Below, in pieces: positions 29,689 through 40,000 of a stretch of 64,000 bases of DNA. Positions within the stretch are counted from its first letter, which is position 1; every line of letters begins with the position of its first letter. Under the pieces are notes generated by a model, which made no database searches, was not told the DNA's origin, and was given only the letters and a program-made list of their open reading frames with translations. The DNA comes from Zygotorulaspora mrakii (taxonomy: Eukaryota; Ascomycota; Saccharomycetes; Saccharomycetales; Saccharomycetaceae): NCBI RefSeq assembly GCF_013402915.1, contig NC_050724.1, forward strand, positions 1,116,001-1,180,000, in the 5' to 3' direction. Made by a program: the position numbers and the translations under genes.

Positions 29689-30612
29689 ATGGGTCTACAA
29701 ATCTTCAGAACAGTTCAAGAGGTAACACAATGGCGCACGGGCGCTGTCGGAGACCGTCGCAAGATATCCATTGGGTTTGTTCCCACAATGGGCTGTCTCC
29801 ACGCAGGACACGCTTCATTGATCAAGCAGTGTCGTGAGTCGAACGATTATGTCGTGGTGAGCATATTCGTGAACCCTTCGCAGTTTGCTCCCACCGAGGA
29901 TCTGGACAAGTACCCGAGAACGCTGGCAAACGACATAGACTTGCTCAAGGAGCTCAACGTTGATGTTCTCTTCCAGCCCTCGCCACACGAGATGTACCCG
30001 CAGGGTATACCCTTACACGTCTCTGAGCAGCGAGGACCCTTTGTAACCGTCCTGGGAGTGAGCGAAATGCTCGAGGGCTCGACAAGACCCAATTTCTTCC
30101 GTGGGGTCGCCACGGTTGTTACAAAGCTGCTGAACATCGTCATGCCCGACGTAGCATACTTCGGGCAAAAGGATATCCAGCAGTTCATTGTGCTGAATGT
30201 GATGGTCCAGGAGCTCTTTGTCAACACCAAGCTTGTGATGATGCCCATTTGCAGGGATTCCAGCGGATTGGCCCTAAGCAGCAGAAACAAATATTTGTGT
30301 CAAGACTCGCTCAAGGTTGCCTCCAGCATCTACGCAGGTTTGAGTGCAGCCACGACGCTTATCAAGGAGCAGGAATGTGTCGTCGAAAGAGAAACCATCC
30401 TCACGAAAATCGGACACATCTGGGAACCGTACGTGCAATCAGGAGACTTTGAAATCGACTATATTTCCATTGCCGATATCAAAAGTTTAGCCGAAAAGAG
30501 AGAAATAAAGCCCCAGGAAGACGGCTTGACCGTTATCAGTTGTGCAGTCTACGTCAGGGACAGGAAACATCCAGAAACGCAGGTGAGACTCATTGATAAC
30601 ATAATACTTTGA
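29689..30612 (+). CDS. PAN6: pantothenate synthase (pantoate-beta-alanine ligase) Pan6
   Basis: Read from the ATG at 29689 this is a 307-residue protein, the family's usual length. It has the nucleotide-binding HxGH motif in VPTMGCLHAGHASLI (near 30-44), FVNPSQFAPTEDLDKYPR, YFGQKDIQQF, and the second ATP-site motif SGLALSSRNKYL. The enzyme condenses pantoate with beta-alanine using ATP, the last step of vitamin B5 synthesis. The same frame stays open upstream to an ATG at 29458, adding 77 residues that are basic, Ser/Arg-rich and poor in acidic residues; two further in-frame ATGs lie between. I prefer the shorter form because it matches the family N-terminus. Position matches YIL145C. Confidence 0.92.
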   Translation: MGLQIFRTVQEVTQWRTGAVGDRRKISIGFVPTMGCLHAGHASLIKQCRESNDYVVVSIFVNPSQFAPTEDLDKYPRTLANDIDLLKELNVDVLFQPSPHEMYPQGIPLHVSEQRGPFVTVLGVSEMLEGSTRPNFFRGVATVVTKLLNIVMPDVAYFGQKDIQQFIVLNVMVQELFVNTKLVMMPICRDSSGLALSSRNKYLCQDSLKVASSIYAGLSAATTLIKEQECVVERETILTKIGHIWEPYVQSGDFEIDYISIADIKSLAEKREIKPQEDGLTVISCAVYVRDRKHPETQVRLIDNIIL

Positions 30613-30862
30613 TCTCCGCAGGCCTGTGCACCTGCCTGTGCTGTGAAGGCGCTATCTCTCTGTCTACCTACCTCTCAGCCCACATACCCTCCGTGTCCCA
30701 CCACATCGGAACGCATCCCCGCCACCACTCCCCCGGCGGCATCATAATCAACCATACAGCTACCTCATATGTTTACACTTCTCTATCTACATACCCAGGG
30801 TGCAACGACGCCCCATTTGGCAATCTCGCTGACGGCTTATCCCCGTTTATCTATCTTGCTTT

Positions 30863-30936
30863 TGTGTCACTTGTCTCTGCGTTTTTCTGTGTGACGTTTT
30901 TGTGTCAAAACAAGTATCTCGAGGCACCTTGACACA
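30863..30936. promoter_or_regulatory. cluster of three Cup9-type sites (TGACACAWWW)
   Basis: TGTGTCA occurs at 30863-30869 and 30901-30907 (minus-strand TGACACAAAA each time) and TGACACATTTTT begins at 30930. All three fit TGACACAWWW, the motif of the TALE homeodomain repressors Cup9 and Tos8. A fourth copy is at 31251-31260. Confidence 0.55.
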
Positions 30937-31250
30937 TTTTTCCTATCACAACCCCCCAATTATCTCCTAATTGGGGTTCCAGGAAACCCAAGAGTCTCTG
31001 CCCCACTACGGCACTTTTTTCTGCACTGCTTTATCTCCTTTTGTACCAGAGGTAGCCAAGAGTGTTATCAAAGAAGCAAACAACAGCGAGGTGGGGCCAT
31101 TTGCCCGTTTCGGCTGCGCAAATCCCGCGGGCAAATGCCATCCAGGCAATAATTGATAAGGCGACGACATATTCGACAGATGTGTCCGACCCCACGCCGC
31201 CACTTCTATTCTTCCGGCACGCGCGCCGCTCTCCGGGAAAACGAGTCAAA

Positions 31251-31260
31251 AAATGTGTCA
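31251..31260 (-). promoter_or_regulatory. fourth Cup9-type site
   Basis: On the minus strand this reads TGACACATTT followed by further T residues, again a full TGACACAWWW match, about 0.74 kb before the PTR2 start. Confidence 0.5.
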
Positions 31261-31762
31261 AGTTGCAACCACAGCCCTAAAACAATGCGTCCGAAGGAGA
31301 TGCAGCATTTATCTGTCAAGACCAAGAAACGAGCACAGATGCATCGGCCAATCTTCCGTCCTTTCTGTGGTCAGCACACGATAGTGCTGCAAATCTTAAA
31401 ATACCGGACAGGAAGTACACAGATTTAGCGCCGCTTGCATGGGAGAAGAATGGAAGCAAATGAAAAATGTGTGCCGTGGTCACAGTAGGACATTCTTTCC
31501 TGAAGTATCCGACACTGGGCGACAGTGAGAGGTATCAGTAATGTGACAAAATGTGCCGGTGTCTTGGCTGCCAAATGCAGTCACCCAAATGTCGCTTTTT
31601 TCTTCTTTCAGGTCAGAGTCTTAGTCCTCCTTCTTTGGCGATGATAGCTGCTGCTGGCGCTGATACAGCCGGGTGGGAAGACTGTCAACGATGTGACCTG
31701 CGTGGTATCTGCAGCGTGAGGGTTCTCTTATCTCGATTTGTTTGTCCGAGGTCTTCAGGTCT

Positions 31763-31798
31763 GAGGTCCCTGGTGTGAAAGAGGTCCCTGGTGTGAAA
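31763..31798. repeat. perfect 18-bp tandem duplication
   Basis: GAGGTCCCTGGTGTGAAA occurs twice head to tail (31763-31780 and 31781-31798) about 26 bp upstream of the PTR2 TATA box. It looks like a recent slip duplication within the core promoter. Confidence 0.9.
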
Positions 31799-31823
31799 TA
31801 GGTCTCGACAAACTTTTGAGAGG

Positions 31824-31830
31824 TATATAA
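31824..31830 (+). promoter_or_regulatory. TATA box of PTR2
   Basis: TATATAA lies 166 bp before the ATG at 31990, in range for a TATA-type regulated promoter. Confidence 0.55.
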
Positions 31831-31989
31831 TGCAGAGGAATTTCCGCCAAAGTTGTGTCTGCCATTTGGATGTGCTTCTTTTGATCTGCTGCACAGAAAG
31901 ACGCCAGTGGCAATTACCAGCTCTATCTTACCAGCAGTAATTCTTCGCTAATAGTCGCAGCAGTCGGCAGGACAGGTATAATCCAAAAA

Positions 31990-33748
31990 ATGAGATCTAG
32001 CGAGTTCGAGTCTACCAGCAGCGGGGTCAGTGAGCCGGCCGAGGCTCGATGTTATCCACTACGGGGAAAAGGATAACAAAATTAGCGTTGTTGATGGCAC
32101 AATCGACGCCGAGAGCAGCAACAGTGGAGTTGTCGAGGCGTATGGTGTTGAAGACACCCCTACTCAGGAAGAGTTGAGAACTCTACCCCACGTCGGTGGT
32201 AGAATTCCGCTCAGATGCTGGTTGATCGCGGTTGTAGAGTTGGCTGAGAGGTTCTCTTATTATGGTCTTTCGGCGCCTTTCCAAAACTACATGCAGAACA
32301 GCCCAGCAGACTCGCCACCGGGTTTCTTGAACTTGAAATCGCAGGGTGCCACAGGTCTTTCGTATTTTTTCCAATTTTGGTGCTACGTGACGCCAGTTTT
32401 TGGTGGCTGGTTGGCCGACACGTATCTGGGGAAATATTCTACCATCTGCTGGGGAACGGGTATTTACGTTATAGGTATTTTGGTTCTTTTTGTGACGTCT
32501 ATTCCTAGCATCACCACTCAGAATGCAGCGGTTGGCGGGTTTATTACTTCTATTATTCTAATTGGTATTGCAACCGGTTTGATTAAGGCGAATCTTTCTG
32601 TGTTGATCGCAGATCAATTCCCAAAAACCGGTCCGAAGATCATCACTAAGAAGAATGGTAAAAAAGTTATTGAAGATCCTAATATCACTATTCAAAATGT
32701 CTTCATGTTCTTCTACTTAATGATCAACGTTGGTTCCCTATCGGTCATTGCAACCACAGAACTGGAGCTGCACGTTGGGTTTTGGGCTGCTTATCTGTTG
32801 CCATTCTGCTTCTTCTGGATAGCTGTAATTGTTTTGGCCGTTGGTAGAAATCAGTACGTTAAACCTCCAATCGGTGATAAAGTTATCTCAAAATGTTTCA
32901 AGGTTATGTATATCGTTTCCAAGAATAAATTCAATTTCGATGCAGCCAAGCCAAGCTATAATCCTGAAGTTGCATTTCCATGGAGTGACAAGTTTGTTGA
33001 TGAAATCAAGAGAGCGCTGGGTGCTTGTAAAGTTTTCTGCTTCTACCCCATTTACTGGGTCTGCTATGGACAAATGCTAAACACATTCGTCAGTGTTGGT
33101 GGCACAATGGAGTTACATGGATTACCTAATGATTTTTTCCAAGCAATTGATTCTATAGCGTTGATCGTTTTTATTCCAATCTGTGAGTACTTTTTATATC
33201 CGTTGATTAGAAAATTCACACCATTGAGACCAATCACAAAAATATTTCTCGGCTTCATGTTTGGTGCAGCAGCAATGGTATGGGCTGCAGTTCTTCAACA
33301 TTTCATTTACAAAGCAGGACCTTGTTATGATCACCCATTATCTTGTGACACGCCAAACAGAATACACGTTGCTTGGCAAGTTCCTGCATACGTTCTAATT
33401 GCTTTCTCTGAGATTTTTGCCTCTATTACCGGTTTGGAATACGCTTATTCAAAGGCGCCAGTTACAATGAAATCTTTCATCATGGCTCTGTTCTTGCTAA
33501 CCAACGCTTTTGGTTCAGCGCTTGGCTGTGCTATTTCTCCAGTTGTGGTTGACCCCAAATTTGTTTGGATGTACACTGGCCTGGGTGTTGCCTGTTTCAT
33601 TGCTGGTTGGCTATTCTGGTTCTGCTTCAAGCACTACAACAAGACTGAAGAAGCTCTAAATGCTATGGATTACGATAGTGATGAGCTGATGTTGAAGAAA
33701 CTTGATGACTCAAAACTTGAGGCAAGCACCAGCTCATCATCTGCTTGA
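31990..33748 (+). CDS. PTR2: di/tripeptide-proton symporter Ptr2, 5' end out of frame
   Basis: From about 32170 the frame encodes a full POT-family peptide transporter: GGRIPLRCWLIAVVELAERF, the first signature SYYGLSAPFQ, the second signature FMFFYLMINVGSL, about twelve membrane spans, and an acidic Ser-rich tail. It imports di- and tripeptides across the plasma membrane with protons. The main frame is open from 31994 but contains no ATG until deep inside the first conserved span. An ATG at 31990 opens in another frame (Met-Arg-Ser-Ser, acidic, Ser-rich) and reaches a stop about 29 codons later. Dropping one G from the GGGG at 32023-32026 would join it to the main frame and give about 585 residues, near the usual length. 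The gene therefore needs a frameshift, a non-AUG start (GTG at 32030) or a sequence correction. Position matches YKR093W. Confidence 0.88.
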
Positions 33749-34746
33749 GGCTTCGAATTATACTTTTAATGTACTTGTAAAAGTACGCGAGAGGCTTTTT
33801 TATCCGACTGATTATTCACATGACTGTCTAAATACGTTTTTCTATATTTTGTAGTTGAAAGAAAATAAACTATTAGCATATCCGCCTCTACTATGCTGCT
33901 CATTCGATCTAGTGCACTAGAGAACCATAGTAGGTAGATCCAGATATGCGTTATTTCGGGCAATAGCACGACTTGTTCGCCTTGGATGTGCACTTATATT
34001 TAAGTAGCCAGAGTCATTCGTACCAGGAAGCCTAGCACTTGGTATGGATCTGAAAGAAAACTTTGTTGGAACTCAATGCAAAACTGTATTAAAGAGTTGG
34101 CTATGAATGAAGTTCAGATTTAAAAATAAGAAAGCATCACATGAGGCATGCCTAAATGCTGCTGAGCGTATCCAACATCAAGTGGTGTGACTTTCTGCTC
34201 TTATCAAGGAAAAGAAAGGCCAGTTGCCTCGATCTTGGTAACATGTCGCACATGTCGCACATATGTCTCATCGGCATCATACCATCTGGATAAGCTATAT
34301 TTGTAAAATATCATGCAACATCTTGCAGGCGGGTAACACTTGCAGTCTAAATCGCTGGCTCTGCATAGCCTTATCTTTCGATGAGCTAAGCGCTTAAAAG
34401 TGATGGCGCGCTACGCCTAGAGGAGAGGGAGGGGAATTAGTAGGAATAAGGGAATGTTCATTGTATACACCCGAATCCAAAGATATCGGAAGTAATGAGC
34501 AAGAGTTATTTAGTAAGATCACCATAGTTTTGTGTAAAGTTGTCAAGTTAAACACCAAAGCCATCTTTTTGAAGATATATAATTTCTTTGGCAGGATATT
34601 TTCGATATTAGCGCATCGTTATCTATCGTTGTGACTTTTCAGGTTGAAACGCAGAGTCTTGGGTCAAGCAAATACTATATACGTTTACAGGCTGCTCACT
34701 CTGTAAAATTAATAAGTCAGTCAGGATTTAGTGCTCCATTTGGCAA
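33749..34746. other. intergenic region PTR2 / ATG32
   Basis: This is a 998-bp AT-rich region between two plus-strand genes. It contains a 9-bp tandem repeat (34241-34266), an AGGGG stress-element-like core near 34430 and a TATATAA near 34575. No RNA gene or ORF with protein character was seen. Confidence 0.5.
34241..34266. repeat. 9-bp tandem repeat ACATGTCGC
   Basis: Two perfect copies of ACATGTCGC are followed by a diverged third (ACATATGTC). The array lies about 0.5 kb from each flanking gene; no function can be read from it. Confidence 0.75.
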
Positions 34747-36300
34747 ATGTCGATTCAAGAGGGAAATAGACAGCGGAGTATGCCCGCCACCGGACCGGGT
34801 GCAAGGTATCGTCAGGGTATCATAGGCGCCGCTCTGGGTTCTGATGGCACGCTTACAAATGAAAGTGTTGGCGGACAATCAAGGCAGTCAGCGCAATATG
34901 GAAAGAAAAGCTTTCTGGATCCGCATCTATCTGTTCTCGAACTATTAGACAGAGCTTGTGAGCTGCCATCAGCAGGAGAAGAGGGAAGCTTTTCAAGGAA
35001 CATAGGACCTCCGCAAAGCGTCAATATGGAAAAAAGTACCAATAGTATATCAGAATCGTGGCAAGCCATCCAACGGGGCGATAATTACATATCGGTAGTG
35101 CCAGAGAGATGTCCTTCTCAATCTACAGCAGCAGGAATTTTGTCGTCCAGCGATACGTCCGAGGAAGAGATGGAAGCCGCAATTTCACCTAGTATTGAAG
35201 AGGTTCAGCAGAGCCATCAGCAGCAACAGCAGTTGCGCTCTCTGAGTGAGTTCGGATCGATCCCACTGAATGTTCCACTTTTCATGCCAGAAGCTGAACT
35301 TGCATACGCACGACAAGATGACAGGGATGACGAGACTATAACTAAGAGCCTCACATCGTCTTCCAATTCTTTTGTTATGCCAAAGCTATCTTTATCTCAA
35401 AAGTCTCAAAAGTTTCGAATTCTCATACTGGGTAGGCCTGGTTTAAAGTTTTATCAGGGGATACCAAAAAGATATCAAGGTTTATTTGAAGTATCCCGTT
35501 TCCAGAATACTTCAGATTTCAAGCAGTTTACCGGTGTCTTAGTCGTCTTTCAAGAATTAAAAGAGATGATATCTTTATTAAGCAGAATTTGTCATAGTTC
35601 ACCTGTTCGGCCGATAATTCCAATATGTCAGACTGGTCAGCGCCAACAAGTCAAAAACGTTTTAAATTCAATGTCCAAGAGCAAGCTAATATCACTGTTG
35701 TATCCACCAGTTGTTGCATCAAATCACTCTGATCTTAATAAGATGTACAAATTTCTACATGACTTGTCGAAATCCCTATCGGACAATTCAGAAAATGAAT
35801 ACGATGAGTCTGATATCCAAGAACAGGAAGCCAAAAAATCGTTCAGTCGCAAGAGAAAAAAATTGTCATCAACCGGAAAGCATAATAAGGACGGTAAAGA
35901 TATTGGCAAAGGTGAAAAAATGAATAGATGGGTTGTATGGGGTATATCACTTACTGTTGGTGTTGGCATAGGATATTTCATGTCTTACTTTGTTTCGTCT
36001 GCTTGGATATCCGTTACCACAAAGTCACTTAGTCATATGGAACATTGTGTGGACGGGAAGAATTTTGTAGTATTTGAAGATGCCTCACTCGAACTAAGCG
36101 ATCACCACTCAGATACTGATTACTCCTTTTCTCATGTTTTAGGAATCTTTAAAGAGACTGTTAAACAATGGAATGGAGCCTTTAAACAGTTTCTCAACAA
36201 GCAGATATCGATCGTCGAGGAGTTGACTCATTTCAACCGAGATGATTGGAACGAAGAAAACGCTAACAGAGTCTTAGCGCTAGGTTATATTTTGCTCTGA
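34747..36300 (+). CDS. ATG32: mitophagy receptor Atg32
   Basis: The 517-residue tail-anchored protein of the mitochondrial outer membrane is close in length to the S. cerevisiae protein. The Atg8-interacting motif WQAI is exact at 105-108. It is followed by an acidic serine segment (LSSSDTSEEE, 132-141), the casein-kinase-2 target region that binds Atg11. A folded pseudo-receiver-like domain lies around 220-345 (FRILILGRPGL onward), then a basic linker, one transmembrane helix at about 395-417 (WVVWGISLTVGVGIGYF), and a 100-residue intermembrane-space tail. Atg32 recruits the selective-autophagy machinery to mitochondria. It matches YIL146C and lies upstream of SLN1 on the same strand, as in S. 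cerevisiae. Confidence 0.95.
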   Translation: MSIQEGNRQRSMPATGPGARYRQGIIGAALGSDGTLTNESVGGQSRQSAQYGKKSFLDPHLSVLELLDRACELPSAGEEGSFSRNIGPPQSVNMEKSTNSISESWQAIQRGDNYISVVPERCPSQSTAAGILSSSDTSEEEMEAAISPSIEEVQQSHQQQQQLRSLSEFGSIPLNVPLFMPEAELAYARQDDRDDETITKSLTSSSNSFVMPKLSLSQKSQKFRILILGRPGLKFYQGIPKRYQGLFEVSRFQNTSDFKQFTGVLVVFQELKEMISLLSRICHSSPVRPIIPICQTGQRQQVKNVLNSMSKSKLISLLYPPVVASNHSDLNKMYKFLHDLSKSLSDNSENEYDESDIQEQEAKKSFSRKRKKLSSTGKHNKDGKDIGKGEKMNRWVVWGISLTVGVGIGYFMSYFVSSAWISVTTKSLSHMEHCVDGKNFVVFEDASLELSDHHSDTDYSFSHVLGIFKETVKQWNGAFKQFLNKQISIVEELTHFNRDDWNEENANRVLALGYILL

Positions 36301-37068
36301 TTTCATACCTTTCGAAAATCATATCAAAGGAGTATCAAAAAAGATGTGCACAGGAAAGGGTTTTTGGGAGAATTAAATAGGAGTTTTCATTAATTTAGTA
36401 TAGGCTTCTGGGGATTAGGAAATGTTTTGGAGCATATAAGAAAGATATAAATAGGGTAAGTACAAAATCTACTTTAATAAATAAAGTATCGTTTGGATGT
36501 AACACTAAAAACATATATGTGACCAATTCGTGGGGAATTTTAATCTTATAAAACACGTTTTTTTTTTGTTTTGTTCTTCAAACTCAAAAATGTTCAAATT
36601 TTAAAAAAGGATAAATGAAAAAATCCTTTTTTGAAACTGTACACTATTCATACTTAAGGATTGCTACGTCAAACTTTCTTTCTTTCAATCATTTGTTTTG
36701 TATCAGTGCATGGGCTGGGGGTGCGTTGGCCAAGAGCAAGAGGTTATTCTTTGATGTCTTACGTTGTGAGCTAAAAATTTCTCGCCACTTAATAAAAAAG
36801 AGGAAAACAATTTTTTCGAAGCTTTGGCGACTAGTCAAAGCTAAATAAAATCTTTTTTTCAACGAGATTAGGAAGTCTTTACTCAAGGCGTATCATTTAA
36901 TGTTGTCACTTACCTGACACTCTGTTGCAGAGAGGCGCGCGTCTCTATCAACTAAGCGCAACTTAAAAAAACTCCAGTCTAGAAGTAAGAAGGTTCAGAA
37001 ATCCATCTTGTAACAACTAAATAAGACAAAGAATAACTCTCTATGAATCAAGATTCCATTTAGTATCT
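36301..37068. other. intergenic region ATG32 / SLN1
   Basis: This is a 768-bp, strongly AT-rich stretch with poly-T runs and one GC-rich dyad (around 36925-36950) about 130 bp before the SLN1 ATG. I checked the dyad as a possible tRNA and rejected it. Confidence 0.5.
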
Positions 37069-40000
37069 ATGAGATTTAGACAAATTCAACTGGCTCTACG
37101 AGAGAAGCTCTCGCCACCACTTCGAATAGGTATTCGTACGCAACTTACTGCCTTGGTGTGCATCGTTGCGCTGGTATCACTGATAATCCTAGCTATCACT
37201 ACTGGGGTTTACTTCACTTCAAATTATAGGAACCTTAGGTCTGACAGACTGTTAATGGCTGCTCAGCTAAAATCTTCCCAAGTTGACCAAAGTTTGAACT
37301 ACCTTTACTATCAATGTTACTGGTTGTCCTCGAGAGACACAATACAAACAGCGTTAGCAAACTATGTTTCAGGGAATAAAACCTACGAAAATTGGCTAGA
37401 TGCCACAAGCGTAATACAGAGGTTTCTAGCTTCTTCGGCGTTATTTTCCGTCGTAAGAGTTTATGATGCAGGCTTTAATGCGGTTCTCAACTCTACCAAT
37501 AATGGAACCGGTGACTTGCTGCCTGTAGATATCCTTAATGAGTTATTACCTTTATCAAGTGATATAGCTCTGCCGTCTTCATTAGAAACACAAGGTATGC
37601 TTACAGATCCAGTATTAAATGATACCACCTACGTGATGTCCATGTCCTTGCCCATATATGCAAATCCATCCATTATTTTGAGTGAGCCAAGAGTGTACGG
37701 ATATATCACCTTAATAATGTCCGCCGACAGTATAAAAAGTGTCTATAGCCTTAATGCAACAACTGGCTTGGATTTGACGAATTTTCTTCTGGTTTCCGCG
37801 GTGTATAATAGTTCGGAGAGATTAAACGGATACCGTTTTGTATTTCCATCAGAAGGATTATCGTCACAAATCTTGCATCAAGTGTTTGAGATAGATAACG
37901 ATACCTTTTTGAATCCAGCGCTCAGAGAAGGGGATTCAGGAAGTGTTACACATGAGGAGTTTCTCGGCGGTTCGTACGCAATTGGATACTCTCCAAGCAG
38001 CTTCATGTTTGTAAACTGGATTTCCATAGTTCTCCAATCCGAAGCAGTGTTTATGGAGCCATCTACCAGGCTTGCCAAGATTATAAGTGGTACTGTGGTA
38101 GCCATTGGTGTCTTTGTATGTATGGTGACTCTTCCACTGACACGCTGGGCCGTGCAACCTATTGTTCGTTTGCAAGCTGCTACTGAACTTATTACAGAAG
38201 GTCGAGGACTTCGCTCAAGTACTCCTGGTGGCTCTGTTAGTAGAAGCAGCTCATTTATCCATCGACGCCCAAGTCGTACCAGCTCCCTTCATTCTCTTAC
38301 ATTCAACGAGAAGGGTGGCACAATTGATGGAAGTGGTAGATATAGTGGAAGCTATGCAGCTGATGGATCCTTAAATCATGATAAGGTGGCGCAGAACTCC
38401 ACTGGTAGCAGCATTAACGATGGCAGTTCCAATAGATCGAAGAAATTGACCACATCAGCTAACTTGATAGAGGCAAGGGTTCCCGTTTATAGAAGAGTCT
38501 TTTCGGATGAGCTTTCTGAATTAACGGATACTTTTAACACAATGACAGATGCGCTTGACCAGCATTATGCGCTACTAGAGGATAGAGTGAGGGCAAGAAC
38601 TAGACAGCTTGAGGCTGCCAAAATCGAAGCAGAGAAAGCCAACGAGGCAAAAACGGTTTTCATCGCCAATATATCACATGAATTGAGGACTCCGCTTAAT
38701 GGTATATTAGGAATGACAGCAATATCGATGGAAGAGAGAGATATTGATAAAGTTCAAAACAGTTTGAAGTTAATATTTAGATCCGGTGAATTATTGCTGC
38801 ATATCCTTACCGAACTGCTGACATTCTCAAAGAACGTATTACAGAGAACAAAATTGGAGAAAAGAGATTTTAACATAACTGATGTAGCTTTACAAATCAA
38901 ATCGATTTTTGGAAAAGTCGCGAAGGACCAGGGGGTAAAGTTATCAATTATTATGTCTCCCAACATGATTAGAAGAATGATATTGTATGGTGACTCTAAC
39001 AGAATAATTCAAATTGTCATGAATCTGGTATCTAATGCCTTGAAATTCACACCCGTGGATGGTAAAGTCAACGTGCGCATAAAACTGATGGGTGAATACG
39101 ACCTGAAAAAGAGTACCGAAGGTGACCACAGAATTGTCCATATAATAGAGGATACGCAACCCGCTGATGATATGCCTCAAACACCTGGACATAAACCAGA
39201 TGACGAGGCAAACTTATCTGATAAAACGATTGATGCTACTCTATCCGCTAACACTGACGAGACAGACGACGGCCACAGCGATTACAAGATAGAAAAGCCT
39301 GATGATTATGATAGCTCCTCTCTAATTTCAATCAGCACAAGTTCCTATGATGATACAATATTCCATAGTCAGTTTAAGAAGACAACGTGTACCCTAGAAG
39401 CTGAGAATGGAGAAGCACTAGAGAATCCAAAGACCTGGGTGATCTCCATTGAAGTTGAAGACACAGGCCCAGGAATCGATCCTTCACTACAGGAATCCGT
39501 ATTCGAACCTTTTGTTCAAGGCGATCAAGCCTTATCAAGACAGTACGGTGGTACAGGTTTAGGTTTATCCATATGTAGGCAATTAGCAACCATGATGAAT
39601 GGGACAATGAAGCTGGACTCCACACTAAATGTAGGTAGTAAATTCACGTTCACTGTACCTTTAATCCAAACAAGAGAAATTACTGTCGATACTGATAATC
39701 CGTTTGAGGATGAGTTCAATCCACGGAGTAAAAAGAATAGGAAAGTAAAGTTTAAATTGGCAAAAAGTGTCAGAAGTAAATCTTCGCTAGTAAATTCTAG
39801 CCCCAAGGCTGCATCAAATGTTAAGAATTTAGTGGAAAAACATTCTGATATGACAAAAAATAATGGAAGCAGCCAAAGTTTATCCAGCGTTCCGTTAGAC
39901 AGACCTTTCCTGCAAAGCACTGGTACAGCATTGTCTAGCAAAGCCCATGAGAATCAATCAGCTGTTAGTAAACCATTCAAAATATTGGTTGCCGAAGATA

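Larger units (their letters stand above)
30613..31989. promoter_or_regulatory. long upstream region of PTR2
   Basis: This is a 1.38-kb non-coding stretch, GC-richer than most intergenic DNA here. It holds four TGACACAWWW sites, an 18-bp tandem duplication, several GATAAG cores (30836-30841 and 31727-31732 as CTTATC; 31155-31160 direct) and a TATA box at 31824. In S. cerevisiae PTR2 is repressed by Cup9 and induced through nitrogen and amino-acid signals, which fits this content. Short open frames (30609-31428) show no protein-like features. Confidence 0.6.

Noticed and set aside
30609..31428. Several short open frames after PAN6 on both strands
   Set aside because: They overlap each other, lack protein-like composition and fill a GC-richer promoter region.
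31786..31799. 14-bp string CCCTGGTGTGAAAT shared by the PTR2 promoter and the PCC1-ESL gap (51686-51699)
   Set aside because: In 64 kb read on both strands several chance 14-bp matches are expected, so the match alone is not evidence of a shared element.
36906..36965. tRNA-like fold on the minus strand in the SLN1 leader (anticodon-arm-like hairpin with loop CTGCAAC)
   Set aside because: There is no TTCRA T-loop or B box, the acceptor ends do not pair, and only four base pairs form under the loop; the GC-rich dyad is not a tRNA.
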